Assembly (NCBI GenBank): GCA_015065545.1
Contig: SVQA01000001.1
Coordinates: forward strand, 62,001-126,000
Length of the DNA stretch: 64,000 bases
From: Oscillospiraceae bacterium
Lineage (GTDB): Bacteria > Bacillota > Clostridia > Oscillospirales > Acutalibacteraceae
Reading direction: 5' to 3'
The notes under the pieces were generated by a model, which saw only the letters and a program-made list of their open reading frames with translations, made no database searches and was not told the DNA's origin. The position numbers were made by a program, and so were the translations under genes. Shown in pieces: positions 27,818 to 36,975 of this stretch (the stretch's first letter is position 1; every line of letters starts with the position of its first letter).

Positions 27818-30202
27818 ATGGTGGAAAATAATACCCTTGTTTCAAATATTCCCGTACTGCCTTTACGCGGTGTGGTTTTATTTCCTAAAATGATGCTGCA
27901 TCTCGATGTAGCAAGAAAAAAATCTGTTAATGCCATAAACTATGCAATGAATAATGAGCAATATATTTTTGTTTCAGCTCAGTTTGATGCATCAGTAAGC
28001 AATCCGACAGTTAATGATTTATACCAAATGGGTACAGTTGCACGAGTTGTTCAGGTGGTAAAACAACCCGATAACTCCTTGCGTATACTTTTAGAGGGTG
28101 TATATAGAGCAGAAATAAAATTCATTGTTGAGAATAAAAGCTTTCTTATGGCTGATGTTATGAAGGCAGAAACAGAACCCTGTGATGATGAAATTGCACA
28201 GCAGGCTCTTATCAGATCCCTCAAATCAACTTTTGAAAATTATATGGAGATAAATCCTAAACTCCCTTCAGATATAATGTTCAAGGTAGGTCTCTGTAAC
28301 AAATGTGATGAATTAAGTGACTACATAGCAGGTCATATTCCGCTTGATTACAGAAACAAACAGATTATCCTTGAAATTACTGATGCGCAGGAACGTACAG
28401 AGAACCTTATAAATCTTATCAACAATGACCTTGCTGTTATTGAAATGGAAAGAGAAATTGTTGAAAGAACCAAGGTTAATATTGAACGCAGCCAGCGCGA
28501 AATCTTCCTACGTGAAGAATTAAGAGCAATTCAGGAAGAGCTTGGCGATAAAGAAGATCCCGATATGGAAGGGGACAACCTTCGAGCAGCAATTCTTGAA
28601 AAGAATATGGATAAAGATGCAGAAGAGCTTTTGCTTAAAGAATGCAGCAAGCTTGAAAGACTTCCCTTTGGCAGTCAGGAAGCTGCCCTCATAAGATCTT
28701 ACATAGAAACCTGCGTTGAACTTCCTTGGAATATTTATACAGAAGAAATCATCGATTTAAAGAAGGTTCGTAACGCTCTTGACAAAAAACATTACGGTCT
28801 TGATAAAGTTAAGGATAGAATCATAGAATCCCTCGCTGTCAGAAAACTCAACCCTGATTCCAAGGGCAATATTATATGTCTTGTAGGACCTCCGGGTGTG
28901 GGAAAAACATCAATTGCGCTTTCTATAGCAGAAGATATCAATAGGAAATCTGTGCGTATTTCTCTTGGTGGCGTAAAGGACGAAGCTGAAATCCGAGGAC
29001 ATCGAAAGACCTATCTCGGCTCTATGCCCGGCAGAATCATTTCAGGTATGAAGCGAGCAGGCTCTATGAATCCTCTTATGGTGCTTGATGAGATTGATAA
29101 ACTCTCAAACGACTATAAAGGTGATCCCACATCTGCACTTTTAGAGGTTCTTGACAGTGAACAAAACTTTGCTTTTGTTGACCATTTTCTTGATATACCT
29201 TTCGACCTTTCGTCTGTAATGTTCATAACAACCGCCAATGATTTAAATTCTATTTCTGAACCCTTGAGAGATAGAATGGATGTTATAGAGCTTTCCAGCT
29301 ATACAAGAGAGGAAAAATTCAATATTGCAAAGCGTCATCTTGTAAAGAAACAACTCATAAACAATGGTTTAAATACAAAGAACTTTAAAATTACCGACAG
29401 TGCACTTTATGCCCTAATTGACAGTTATACCAAGGAAGCAGGTGTTCGTTCATTAGAACGCATTATTGCAAAACTTATGCGTAAAGCTGCTGTTATGATA
29501 ATCAACGACGATGTCACTGTGCGTATTTCTGCAAAAGATTTGCCTAATTATCTGGGACCTGCAAAGTTTTGCGGAGAATATTTTTCCGAAAAGGATCAGG
29601 TTGGTGTAGCAAATGGTCTTGCTTGGACTTCTGTAGGCGGTGAGATTCTTCCTATTGAAGTTGCTGTTATGGACGGCACAGGTAAAATCGAGCTTACAGG
29701 CTCTCTCGGTGATGTAATGCAGGAATCCGCAAAAACTGCCATTACTTGTATCCGTAGCAGGTGCAAGGAGTTTAATATCGAACCTGATTTTTACAAAAAC
29801 AAGGATATACATATCCACGCACCCGAAGGTGCAATTCCAAAGGATGGACCTTCTGCAGGTATAACTATGGCAACAGCTATATGCTCCGCCTTAACAGGAA
29901 TAAAAGTCAAGCATAGCATTGCTATGACAGGTGAAATTACTCTCAGAGGCAGGGTGCTTCCTATAGGCGGACTTAAAGAGAAATCCATTGCTGCCTATAA
30001 AAACGGTATTAAAACCGTTCTGATTCCGTCAAAAAGTGTTCCCGATATAAACGAAGTTGATCCTGTTGTTCGAAATAATGTACAGTTTATTTCTGTTGAT
30101 ACAATTGACGAGGTTTTAAAATACGCTTTGGTAAATAGCGAAAAACTCAAGAAATTAAAAGCTAAAGCCTCAAATATCAAAAGAGTTAACCAAACGGTAT
30201 AA
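27818..30202 (+). CDS. lon: ATP-dependent protease La (Lon)
   Basis: Hexameric AAA+ serine protease that degrades misfolded and regulatory proteins. The 794-residue product has the Lon substrate-binding N-domain (from [12 protein letters not shown]), a long coiled coil, Walker [10 protein letters not shown], and the C-terminal protease domain with Ser679 in PKDGPSAG and the partner Lys in [14 protein letters not shown]. The start is ATG 27818 behind AAGAGG; upstream in-frame codons run into the hairpin. lonA-ysxC is a conserved Firmicutes pair, and the gap here is 10 bases. Confidence 0.98.
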   Translation: MVENNTLVSNIPVLPLRGVVLFPKMMLHLDVARKKSVNAINYAMNNEQYIFVSAQFDASVSNPTVNDLYQMGTVARVVQVVKQPDNSLRILLEGVYRAEIKFIVENKSFLMADVMKAETEPCDDEIAQQALIRSLKSTFENYMEINPKLPSDIMFKVGLCNKCDELSDYIAGHIPLDYRNKQIILEITDAQERTENLINLINNDLAVIEMEREIVERTKVNIERSQREIFLREELRAIQEELGDKEDPDMEGDNLRAAILEKNMDKDAEELLLKECSKLERLPFGSQEAALIRSYIETCVELPWNIYTEEIIDLKKVRNALDKKHYGLDKVKDRIIESLAVRKLNPDSKGNIICLVGPPGVGKTSIALSIAEDINRKSVRISLGGVKDEAEIRGHRKTYLGSMPGRIISGMKRAGSMNPLMVLDEIDKLSNDYKGDPTSALLEVLDSEQNFAFVDHFLDIPFDLSSVMFITTANDLNSISEPLRDRMDVIELSSYTREEKFNIAKRHLVKKQLINNGLNTKNFKITDSALYALIDSYTKEAGVRSLERIIAKLMRKAAVMIINDDVTVRISAKDLPNYLGPAKFCGEYFSEKDQVGVANGLAWTSVGGEILPIEVAVMDGTGKIELTGSLGDVMQESAKTAITCIRSRCKEFNIEPDFYKNKDIHIHAPEGAIPKDGPSAGITMATAICSALTGIKVKHSIAMTGEITLRGRVLPIGGLKEKSIAAYKNGIKTVLIPSKSVPDINEVDPVVRNNVQFISVDTIDEVLKYALVNSEKLKKLKAKASNIKRVNQTV

Positions 30203-30212
30203 TGGTGAAGCT

Positions 30213-30800
30213 ATGGATATAAATAATGTTAAATTTGAGATGTCCTGTGGAATATCCTCGCAGCTTCCTGAATCTTCACTCCCTGAAGTTGTTTTTTCTG
30301 GAAGATCCAATGTAGGAAAATCATCTCTAATAAATAAAATAACCAATCGAAAAAACCTTGCAAGAGTCAGTGCAACTCCCGGAAAAACTGCAACTATCAA
30401 TTTCTTTTCCTTAAAGGATTTTATGCTTGTCGATTTACCGGGTTACGGCTATGCAAAGGTTTCTCCTACGGAAAAAGAAAGATGGGCAGAGCTCGTTGAA
30501 GGATATTTTGCAGCGGATAGAAATTTTGCCCTTGTTATTCAAATCTGTGATATTCGCCATAAACCTATTGCAGACGATTTACAGATGATCAATTTCTTAT
30601 CTGAACTTGGTTTTCCTTTTGTTGTGGTGCTTACTAAGAAAGACAAGCTCAATAAATCTGAGCTTGCAAAACAACTGCAATATTACAGCGAACTGTTAGC
30701 TGATTATAATACAGAATTCGTTGCGTTTTCTGCTCTCAACGGTGACGGAGTAGAGGATGTACGAGCTATTATCGATAAATATTTAGAAAGGGGAGAGTAA
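30213..30800 (+). CDS. ysxC: Ribosome biogenesis GTP-binding protein YsxC/EngB
   Basis: GTPase required for 50S subunit assembly. The 195-residue product has G1 GRSNVGKSSL, G2 ATPGKTATIN, G3 DLPGYGYAK and G4 TKKDKL in normal order. It overlaps no neighbour but is only 10 bases behind lon and 5 bases before lysA, so all three are likely one transcript that ends at 32102. Confidence 0.97.
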   Translation: MDINNVKFEMSCGISSQLPESSLPEVVFSGRSNVGKSSLINKITNRKNLARVSATPGKTATINFFSLKDFMLVDLPGYGYAKVSPTEKERWAELVEGYFAADRNFALVIQICDIRHKPIADDLQMINFLSELGFPFVVVLTKKDKLNKSELAKQLQYYSELLADYNTEFVAFSALNGDGVEDVRAIIDKYLERGE

Positions 30801-30805
30801 AACTT

Positions 30806-32101
30806 ATGCTTACTCCCGGACTTGAATTCGGTACAAACGAACATCTCTTTATTGAAGGCTGTGATGTAGCAGAGCTTGTAAAAGAGTACTCCACACCTCT
30901 TTATGTAATGAATGAAAATCTCATCAGAAGTAACTGCAAGAGATACACCAAATTTATCTCTGAAAATTTCAAAGACGGAAGCTTTCCTTGCTTTGCAAGC
31001 AAAGCACTATCCTGTCTTGAAATATACAGAATTATGAAAGAAGAGGGAATGGGTGTAGATGTTGTGTCAGGCGGAGAGCTTTACACAGCACTTAAAGCAG
31101 GTTTTCCGGCTGATAGAATATTCTTCCACGGCAATAATAAGACATCTGACGAACTTGAATTTGCCCTCAAAAACGGCATAGGTCGAATTATTGTTGATAA
31201 CCTTACAGAGCTTCATACACTTAACAAAATCGCAACAGAGAATAATTTAAAGGTCAAAATCGGTCTTCGTATCAAGCCCGGCATAGATGCACACACACAC
31301 GACTACATCCGCACAGGCCAGATTGACTCAAAGTTTGGTTTTGCTATAGAAAATGGCGAGGCTATGGAGGCTGTTAAGATAGCTTTGACTTATAACAATC
31401 TGGTACTTACACAGCTTCATTGTCACATTGGTTCTCAGATCTTTGATAAAACTCCCTTCTGCGATGCTGTAAAAGTAATGTTGGGCTTCATTTCTGATAT
31501 TCACAATGAAACAGGTATGTGGATTTCTGAACTTAATATAGGTGGGGGACTTGGAGCAAAATACACTGATGCAGACACTCCTTTAGAAATTGAGGATTAT
31601 CTTGCACCGGTAGCAGATACTCTTCATAATTTCTGCAAAGAAAACAATATTCCAGAGCCTGATTTTCATATTGAGCCGGGTCGTTCAATTGTTGGCGAAG
31701 CAGGCACCACGCTTTATACCTTGGGTGCAATTAAAGATATAAAGGATGTAAGAACATACATTTCTGTTGATGGAGGTATGGCTGATAACATCAGATATGC
31801 CTTGTATAATGCTGAATATACTGTTATCAACGCATCAAGGAACACCGGAAAAGTAATGGATAACATCACCATCGCAGGCAAATGCTGTGAAAGCGGTGAT
31901 TTAATTCAAGAGGGAATATCTTTAGTAAATCCTCAAGTAGGCGATATATTGGCTGTACTTACTACAGGTGCATATAATTATTCTATGGCTTCCAACTATA
32001 ATAGAATAACAAAACCCGCTATGATAATGGTTAAAGACAACACACACAGACTTGTTATCAAAAGAGAAAGCTACGATGATTTAATTAAAAATGATATTTA
32101 A
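30806..32101 (+). CDS. lysA: Diaminopimelate decarboxylase
   Basis: PLP enzyme (fold type III) that converts meso-diaminopimelate to lysine. The 431-residue product has the PLP lysine in CFASKALS near residue 70, HCHIGSQI, the GGGLG phosphate loop, EPGRSIVGEAG, and the catalytic CCESGD near the end, all diagnostic. A ribosome binding site GGGGAG lies 12 bases before ATG 30806. It ends the lon-ysxC-lysA transcript at a strong bidirectional terminator. Confidence 0.97.
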   Translation: MLTPGLEFGTNEHLFIEGCDVAELVKEYSTPLYVMNENLIRSNCKRYTKFISENFKDGSFPCFASKALSCLEIYRIMKEEGMGVDVVSGGELYTALKAGFPADRIFFHGNNKTSDELEFALKNGIGRIIVDNLTELHTLNKIATENNLKVKIGLRIKPGIDAHTHDYIRTGQIDSKFGFAIENGEAMEAVKIALTYNNLVLTQLHCHIGSQIFDKTPFCDAVKVMLGFISDIHNETGMWISELNIGGGLGAKYTDADTPLEIEDYLAPVADTLHNFCKENNIPEPDFHIEPGRSIVGEAGTTLYTLGAIKDIKDVRTYISVDGGMADNIRYALYNAEYTVINASRNTGKVMDNITIAGKCCESGDLIQEGISLVNPQVGDILAVLTTGAYNYSMASNYNRITKPAMIMVKDNTHRLVIKRESYDDLIKNDI

Positions 32102-32146
32102 AGTAAAAAGCAAGCGTGAAAAAATACGCTTGCTTTTACTATTTTA
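32102..32146. terminator. Bidirectional terminator between lysA and the Xer gene
   Basis: Stem AGTAAAAAGCAAGCGT (32102-32117) pairs with ACGCTTGCTTTTACT (32126-32140), one bulge, loop of 8, with T-rich flank on the plus strand and a moderate one on the minus strand. Confidence 0.85.
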
Positions 32147-33127
32147 TACGTTCTTCTTTTTTATTTTAGATAAAGGGTTTGCCTTCGCAGCATCTTCCTT
32201 TTGCTTTGTGTTAAGGTGTGTATATATCTGTGTTGTACCAAGATTGGCATGTCCCAAAATATCCTGCAGAACAAGCACATCAACATTACCATGCTGATAC
32301 ATAAGAGTAGCAGCTGTATGTCGTAGTTTATGGCAGGAATATCCTTGTGCACTTAAACCAATCTTTTCTATGTATTTATAAACAAGTTTCTGTACCATAC
32401 TTGTGCTCATTCGCTTTTTATGAGCACTTATAAAGAGCGCGTTTCTATCCTCAAGTCCTTCAGCAGGTCTAACTCGCAGGTAATCATTTATAGCAGAAAC
32501 GCACGCTTCATTAAGATATATTATTCGTTCTTTATTACCTTTTCCAAGCACTCTTATGAAATTATCGGGGTTTATATCAGTAACATTAAGTCCAACCAGT
32601 TCAGATAATCGTAATCCGCAATTTAAGAATAGAGTAATAATACAATAATCTCTTTCTCTGTGTTTACCGTCAACAGCTTCCAACAACTGAACAGATTGCT
32701 CAAGAGTTAAAAATTTTGGCTTTGATTTCTTTTGCTGGGGTGTTTCCAGTTCTTTGAGAGGGTTTTCATCAAGAATATGTTTCTTTAGTGTGAGAAAGTT
32801 AAAGAAGCCACGCAGGGAAGAGGTCTTACGGAGTCGGGTAGAGCTGTTGTTATTTCGCTCATCAACAAGATATGTCATAAACTCGTATGCATCCGCAAGA
32901 GACACAGATTTAATAAGGTCCGTACCAATATCATCAATGGGTATCTCATCAAAAGGAAGCTCGGAAGAAACTAAATCTCTATGAATTTTAAGAAATCTGA
33001 AGAAGGTACGTATATCTATAAAATATTCTTCGATAGTTTTTTCAGATTTTGATTTAATAACACGCAAGTGAATAAGATACTCGCGAAGCAAAGGAAATGC
33101 TAAATCCTTATAATCCTTTGATAGCAT
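32144..33127 (-). CDS. xerD: Tyrosine recombinase XerC/XerD type
   Basis: Site-specific recombinase, probably for chromosome dimer resolution. The 327-residue product has the SAM-like N-terminal DNA-binding domain and the catalytic domain with Arg in CGLRLSELVGL, Lys in GKGNKER, HxxR in CHKLRHTAATL, His in LGHANLGTTQ and the nucleophilic Tyr in IYTH. It stands alone with no excisionase, phage genes or flanking repeats, which favours a housekeeping Xer over an integrase. The start is ATG 33127, 11 bases after AAAGGTG; ATG 33163 lacks a binding site. An extended -10 (TGATATAAT) lies at 33201-33193. Confidence 0.88.
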   Translation of the reverse strand: MLSKDYKDLAFPLLREYLIHLRVIKSKSEKTIEEYFIDIRTFFRFLKIHRDLVSSELPFDEIPIDDIGTDLIKSVSLADAYEFMTYLVDERNNNSSTRLRKTSSLRGFFNFLTLKKHILDENPLKELETPQQKKSKPKFLTLEQSVQLLEAVDGKHRERDYCIITLFLNCGLRLSELVGLNVTDINPDNFIRVLGKGNKERIIYLNEACVSAINDYLRVRPAEGLEDRNALFISAHKKRMSTSMVQKLVYKYIEKIGLSAQGYSCHKLRHTAATLMYQHGNVDVLVLQDILGHANLGTTQIYTHLNTKQKEDAAKANPLSKIKKKNV

Positions 33128-33192
33128 ACCACAAATCACACCTTTAAAAGAAATTAAATACATAAGAAATAATAGGGGAATTCTTTATATGT

Positions 33193-33201
33193 ATTATATC
33201 A
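33193..33201 (-). promoter_or_regulatory. Extended -10 element upstream of the Xer gene
   Basis: TGATATAAT on the minus strand, about 66 bases before the gene start. No good -35 box lies upstream of it, so strength may depend on the TGn extension or on an activator. Confidence 0.4.
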
Positions 33202-33233
33202 TATTATTTTGTGCTGTATATTCCTATATAGAA

Positions 33234-33263
33234 AATTACGCAAAATGAATATTTTGTGTAATT
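33234..33263. repeat. 13-bp inverted repeat in the 33.2-33.8 kb gap
   Basis: AATTACGCAAAAT (33234-33246) pairs with ATTTTGTGTAATT (33251-33263) around GAAT, one G-U pair. It sits upstream of the Xer promoter region. No T tract; role unknown. Confidence 0.6.
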
Positions 33264-33768
33264 AAGGGGAGGCTTCAAATTAACTTTATACAGTCTGTAT
33301 ATATACAAATTGTAATATTTCGAACATATTTAGTTATTCGATTTATTATCATATCTTTATAAACCTATAATTATACTCATAATACTCAACTTAAAGTTTT
33401 TAAAATTTTTATATTCTTATTAAAACTATAAATTGATTTATTTGTCATTCTATTTTGTCTATAGTCTATCTATACAAAATAATTAAAATTATTCTGAGAG
33501 TTTTTTCTGATTAATATCTTTCTGCAAAATACTAATTAAATATTTATGTATTCATATATAATGTATTGACTGCAAAAAACAATATAGAATTCTTTTTGAT
33601 TCTATATTGTTTACTTATGAATTATAGTATATACATAAAATAATTAGCTTTTTAATATGATTTTTGCCTTTCAAATGTCACACGCTTTATAACCATAATA
33701 ATATAAATAATAGATTCATTTAATTTAATAATTTCAACCTACGCTTATTTGTTAATTATTTAACAAAT
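33264..33768. other. Long AT-rich intergenic region without a gene
   Basis: The whole gap from the Xer start to the DUF6873 gene is about 650 bp and very AT-rich. I see no open reading frame with a ribosome binding site. It holds the inverted repeat above, a 14-bp perfect hairpin at 33577-33612, a TTTGTTAA/TTAACAAA dyad at 33749-33767 and the minus-strand terminator at 33769-33792. Both flanking genes are on the minus strand, so this is the 3' region of one and the 5' region of the other. Confidence 0.7.
33577..33612. repeat. Perfect 14-bp hairpin in the AT-rich gap
   Basis: AAACAATATAGAAT (33577-33590) pairs perfectly with ATTCTATATTGTTT (33599-33612), loop of 8. A TATAAT lies just upstream at 33557-33562 on the plus strand, so a short hairpin RNA or a terminator of an unseen transcript is possible. 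Confidence 0.65.
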
Positions 33769-33792
33769 AAAAAAGGAGCGATTCTTCGCTCC
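33769..33792 (-). terminator. Intrinsic terminator of the cwlD-radA-DUF6873 unit
   Basis: On the minus strand GGAGCGA/TCGCTCC with a 4-base loop is followed by six T residues, about 22 bases after the stop codon. Confidence 0.9.
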
Positions 33793-33813
33793 TAAATTGC
33801 TATATTTTCTACA

Positions 33814-34515
33814 TTATATTGCCACAAAACCGCCAATATCCCTCAAAATCCCGTCACACAACGAATGATACTCCATTCCTTCGCATTTTATAAAATCGAT
33901 TATTACTTTATAATCCGGATGTGTTTTTATATCTCCGAAAAAAAGTACTGTATCCCCTATCACTCCGCTTGCACCGCCTATAAACCCGTAATTCTTCTCA
34001 TCAAGATAAATGCTTCCTGACGAAATGAGAAGCGTTTTTAATCCTATAGACGTTGCCGATTTATATATTGATGGATCTGATGTAATAATTGCACCTGAGT
34101 TTAATGGCAAAGCAGAACATCTGCTGTAACCTTGTTTTGTATTTACTATTTTAATGTCATTATCCAAAGCATATTTAATTATCTGCGGTGCGGTGGAATC
34201 TTCTTTACATATAAGCTTACCTGATATATACAGAGCATTAAGTAATACGTTACCGGGATATTCTTTATAAAGATAATTAACAACCACTACATTATACTTA
34301 TCCTTCAGATAAGGCTGTAAATATATAGAATCTCGAGAAATAAAAGCTGTATCATCAATAGTCAACAGTTGCATATCTGCGTGATTTTTTTCATATTCAA
34401 TCAGATGTTCGATCGGGTTGCACCTGATTATATCAACATCAAGCTCTCGAAGTTTATCTATTAGTATCTCATCAATTGGAGAAATCAATACTTTGTTACC
34501 TTTAAGTGAGTGCAT
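33814..34515 (-). CDS. DUF6873 family protein, guanidino-modifying-enzyme-like fold
   Basis: A 233-residue cytosolic protein that resembles the DUF6873 family, predicted to share the fold of amidinotransferases and arginine/agmatine deiminases. Visible blocks are QGYSRCSALPL (about residue 128), a repeated beta-strand pattern, NYGFIGGASGVIGD, a THPD motif and a C-terminal CDGILRDIGGF with a cysteine where the enzymes of this fold carry the nucleophile. Function is unknown; the assignment is from recall of family patterns. It overlaps the end of radA by 14 bases and is the last gene of the cwlD-radA unit. Confidence 0.65.
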   Translation of the reverse strand: MHSLKGNKVLISPIDEILIDKLRELDVDIIRCNPIEHLIEYEKNHADMQLLTIDDTAFISRDSIYLQPYLKDKYNVVVVNYLYKEYPGNVLLNALYISGKLICKEDSTAPQIIKYALDNDIKIVNTKQGYSRCSALPLNSGAIITSDPSIYKSATSIGLKTLLISSGSIYLDEKNYGFIGGASGVIGDTVLFFGDIKTHPDYKVIIDFIKCEGMEYHSLCDGILRDIGGFVAI

Positions 34516-35863
34516 CGAGAGCCTCTCTTACATTTCTAACGCCATAAAGTTTAACCCCATCAGGTGCTGTTACATTTTTAAGATTATGATACGGGAGAAC
34601 AATTTTTGTAAACCCAAGTCTTGAAGCTTCGTTTATGCGTTCCTGAGCATGTGATACACTACGGATTTCACCTGCTAATCCAATTTCACCAAATGCTATT
34701 GCATCCTCAGAAACAGATACATCCTTAAGGCTTGAGACAAGCGACATAGCAACTGCCAGATCAGTAGCAGGCTCGTCCAATCTTAAACCGCCTATAACAT
34801 TTACATATACATCGGTATTAGAGAAAAAGTAGCCAGCTCTTTTTTCGAGAACTGCAACAATTAGTGACATTCTGCTATAGTCAAATCCTGTACACATTCT
34901 CCTTGGATTTCCGAAGGCAGTGGCAGATGCAAGTCCCTGCACTTCTGCAAGAATGGGTCTTGTGCCTTCCATAGTGCAAGCAACACAGGTACCTGACACA
35001 TTTTTCGGTCTGCCAGAAAGCAACATCAGCGAAGGATTTTCTACTTCAGAGAGGCCTTTTTCTGTCATCTGGAACACACCGATTTCGTTAGTAGATCCAA
35101 ATCTGTTTTTTACTGCTCGTAAAATCCTATACGACATTTGCTTGTCGCCCTCAAAATAAAGAACAGCATCAACAATATGCTCAAGTACCTTGGGACCGGC
35201 AATAGAGCCCTCTTTGTTCACGTGGCCTACAACAAACATTGGAATGTCCAGTCCCTTGGCAACACGCATAAGGAAATTAGTACACTCTCTTACCTGTGTC
35301 ACACTTCCGGGAGATGAATTAAGTTCAGATATAGCCATGGTCTGTATTGAGTCAATCATAACCAAATCAGGCTTTTCTGTGTTAATAACCTCTGCTACAA
35401 CCTGAGCATCAGTTTCTGTGAGCACAAGTAAATTCTCACTTTCAGCATCAAGCCTTGCAGCACGAAGTTTGATCTGACGTTTTGATTCTTCGCCCGATAC
35501 ATAAAGTACCTTAAGGCTTCGGCAAAGCTGACGGCAAATCTGCAAAAGGATTGTTGATTTACCTATACCGGGATCACCGCCAAGAAGTATAAGACTGCCT
35601 TTTACGATACCTCCGCCAAGCACTCTGTCAAGCTCAGATATTTCTGTCACATATCGATGTTCATCTTTTGTAGATATTTCTGTAACACTTATAGGCTTTG
35701 TGTAAACAGCAGATTTCTTTGCAGACGAAGATGTATTATCAGATTTACTGATAATTTCTTCATTCATTGTATTCCATTCACCGCAAGACGGACATTTACC
35801 GTACCACTTAGGTGATTCATAACCGCACTCACTGCATATAAAAGCACTTTTAACTTTAGCCAT
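34502..35863 (-). CDS. radA: DNA repair protein RadA (Sms)
   Basis: RecA-like helicase that helps branch migration during recombinational repair. The 453-residue product begins with a C4 zinc finger (CSECGYESPKWYGKCPSCG), then the RecA core with Walker A GGDPGIGKST, the RadA signature KNRFGSTNEIGVF, and a Lon-protease-like C-terminal domain (from about residue 290) without the catalytic serine context. It is 20 bases downstream of cwlD. Confidence 0.97.
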   Translation of the reverse strand: MAKVKSAFICSECGYESPKWYGKCPSCGEWNTMNEEIISKSDNTSSSAKKSAVYTKPISVTEISTKDEHRYVTEISELDRVLGGGIVKGSLILLGGDPGIGKSTILLQICRQLCRSLKVLYVSGEESKRQIKLRAARLDAESENLLVLTETDAQVVAEVINTEKPDLVMIDSIQTMAISELNSSPGSVTQVRECTNFLMRVAKGLDIPMFVVGHVNKEGSIAGPKVLEHIVDAVLYFEGDKQMSYRILRAVKNRFGSTNEIGVFQMTEKGLSEVENPSLMLLSGRPKNVSGTCVACTMEGTRPILAEVQGLASATAFGNPRRMCTGFDYSRMSLIVAVLEKRAGYFFSNTDVYVNVIGGLRLDEPATDLAVAMSLVSSLKDVSVSEDAIAFGEIGLAGEIRSVSHAQERINEASRLGFTKIVLPYHNLKNVTAPDGVKLYGVRNVREALDALT

Positions 35864-35883
35864 TATCTCACATCCTTAATTTT

Positions 35884-36597
35884 CTATAACGCATAATAAT
35901 ATTCAAGAAAGCCTGAATATATTGAATAAGCAAGCTGATTTCTATATTCATCTGTTAACAATTTCTGCGTTTCTTCATAATTTGAAAGAAAGCCGCATTC
36001 TACAATCACTGCAGGAACCTGAGCATTATCAAGCACGTAAATATCCTTTGTAGCTTCTTTACACTTTCTTTCGTTTTCATTCTGCAGTAATCCTTTAACA
36101 GCTGCTCTGATGCATTCTGCAAGCTCTTTGCTTTCAGGATTATTCTTTGAATAAAACACTTGTGTTCCATAATACTTGCTATCTTCAAATTTATTCTGAT
36201 GGATACTTATATATATATTACGAGAATCACTATTGCAGATTTCTGCTCGCTTATGCAAATCAGAAACCTTCTTTTCGCGCAATGTTTCGGCACTATCATC
36301 GTAAACAGAAATATCTTCTCTTCTGATCATTCTAACCTTAAATCCACCTTGAAGAAAGAACTTTTCAAGCACAAGACCAATCTTTAAATTAATATCCTTT
36401 TCCAATACGCCATCACTCGATACCGCTCCGCCATCCTCCCCTCCGTGTCCACAGTCAATCACAATAACAGGTTTAGCATCAAGAGTTGCGTCAACAGCAA
36501 GGGGTTTACTATTTTTTCCATTAGAAAGCGGAATCGAAAAGCATAAGAACAAAATTAAACATAAAGATAGAAAAACCACATAAGTTCGTTTTTGCAT
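35884..36597 (-). CDS. cwlD: N-acetylmuramoyl-L-alanine amidase CwlD, sporulation type
   Basis: Zinc amidase (Amidase_3) that starts muramic-delta-lactam formation in spore cortex. The 237-residue product has an N-terminal membrane or signal helix (about residues 5-24), zinc ligands in IDCGHGGEDGG, VLEKDIN and SIHQNKF, and the catalytic Glu in VIVECGFLSN, a complete active site. No cell-wall-binding repeats are present, as expected for CwlD. The start is ATG 36597 behind GGTGG; TTG 36609 is the upstream alternative. It heads a minus-strand unit with radA and the DUF6873 gene. Confidence 0.88.
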   Translation of the reverse strand: MQKRTYVVFLSLCLILFLCFSIPLSNGKNSKPLAVDATLDAKPVIVIDCGHGGEDGGAVSSDGVLEKDINLKIGLVLEKFFLQGGFKVRMIRREDISVYDDSAETLREKKVSDLHKRAEICNSDSRNIYISIHQNKFEDSKYYGTQVFYSKNNPESKELAECIRAAVKGLLQNENERKCKEATKDIYVLDNAQVPAVIVECGFLSNYEETQKLLTDEYRNQLAYSIYSGFLEYYYAL

Positions 36598-36703
36598 ATA
36601 TACCACCAATGATATATATGTTTTTGTTTACTTAATTATAATATCACAATTTGTAAAAAAATAAAAGATAATTATTTTCAGCAAAAGCAGAATGTCAGCA
36701 TAG

Positions 36704-36709
36704 TATAAT
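36704..36709 (+). promoter_or_regulatory. -10 element of feoAB
   Basis: TATAAT 30 bases before feoA. I see no convincing -35 at 17 bp, so an activator or a weak promoter is likely. No recognisable Fur or DtxR box was found. Confidence 0.4.
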
Positions 36710-36738
36710 TAACGAATACAGCAAAGTGAGATTCCATT

Positions 36739-36972
36739 ATGAAACACAAAACTCTCGATAATATTCCTTTAGGTAAACCTGCAGTAATCGTAGATATTTC
36801 CGATAGTTCAAAATGTAAGTTAAGACTTTACGAAATAGGAATTACACCTGAATCTAAAATAATCGGTTTATTTGAAAGTCCTCTCAAAAACCCGAAAGCT
36901 TATTTAATCAACGGAACAGTAATTGCAATAAGAAATGAAGAAGCAAAAAATATCAAAGTGATTATTGAATAG
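36739..36972 (+). CDS. feoA: Ferrous iron transport protein A
   Basis: A 77-residue SH3-like protein that assists FeoB. The fold is visible as the strand pattern around LGKPAVIVDI, CKLRLYEIGITPESKI and the C-terminal VIAIRNEEAKNIKVI. Length is normal for stand-alone FeoA. It ends three bases before feoB. Confidence 0.9.
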   Translation: MKHKTLDNIPLGKPAVIVDISDSSKCKLRLYEIGITPESKIIGLFESPLKNPKAYLINGTVIAIRNEEAKNIKVIIE

Positions 36973-36975
36973 GTT

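Noticed and set aside
32144-33127. Tyrosine recombinase as integrase of a mobile element
   Set aside because: No att-like repeats, no excisionase or phage or conjugation genes, and housekeeping genes on both sides; a chromosomal XerC/D fits better.
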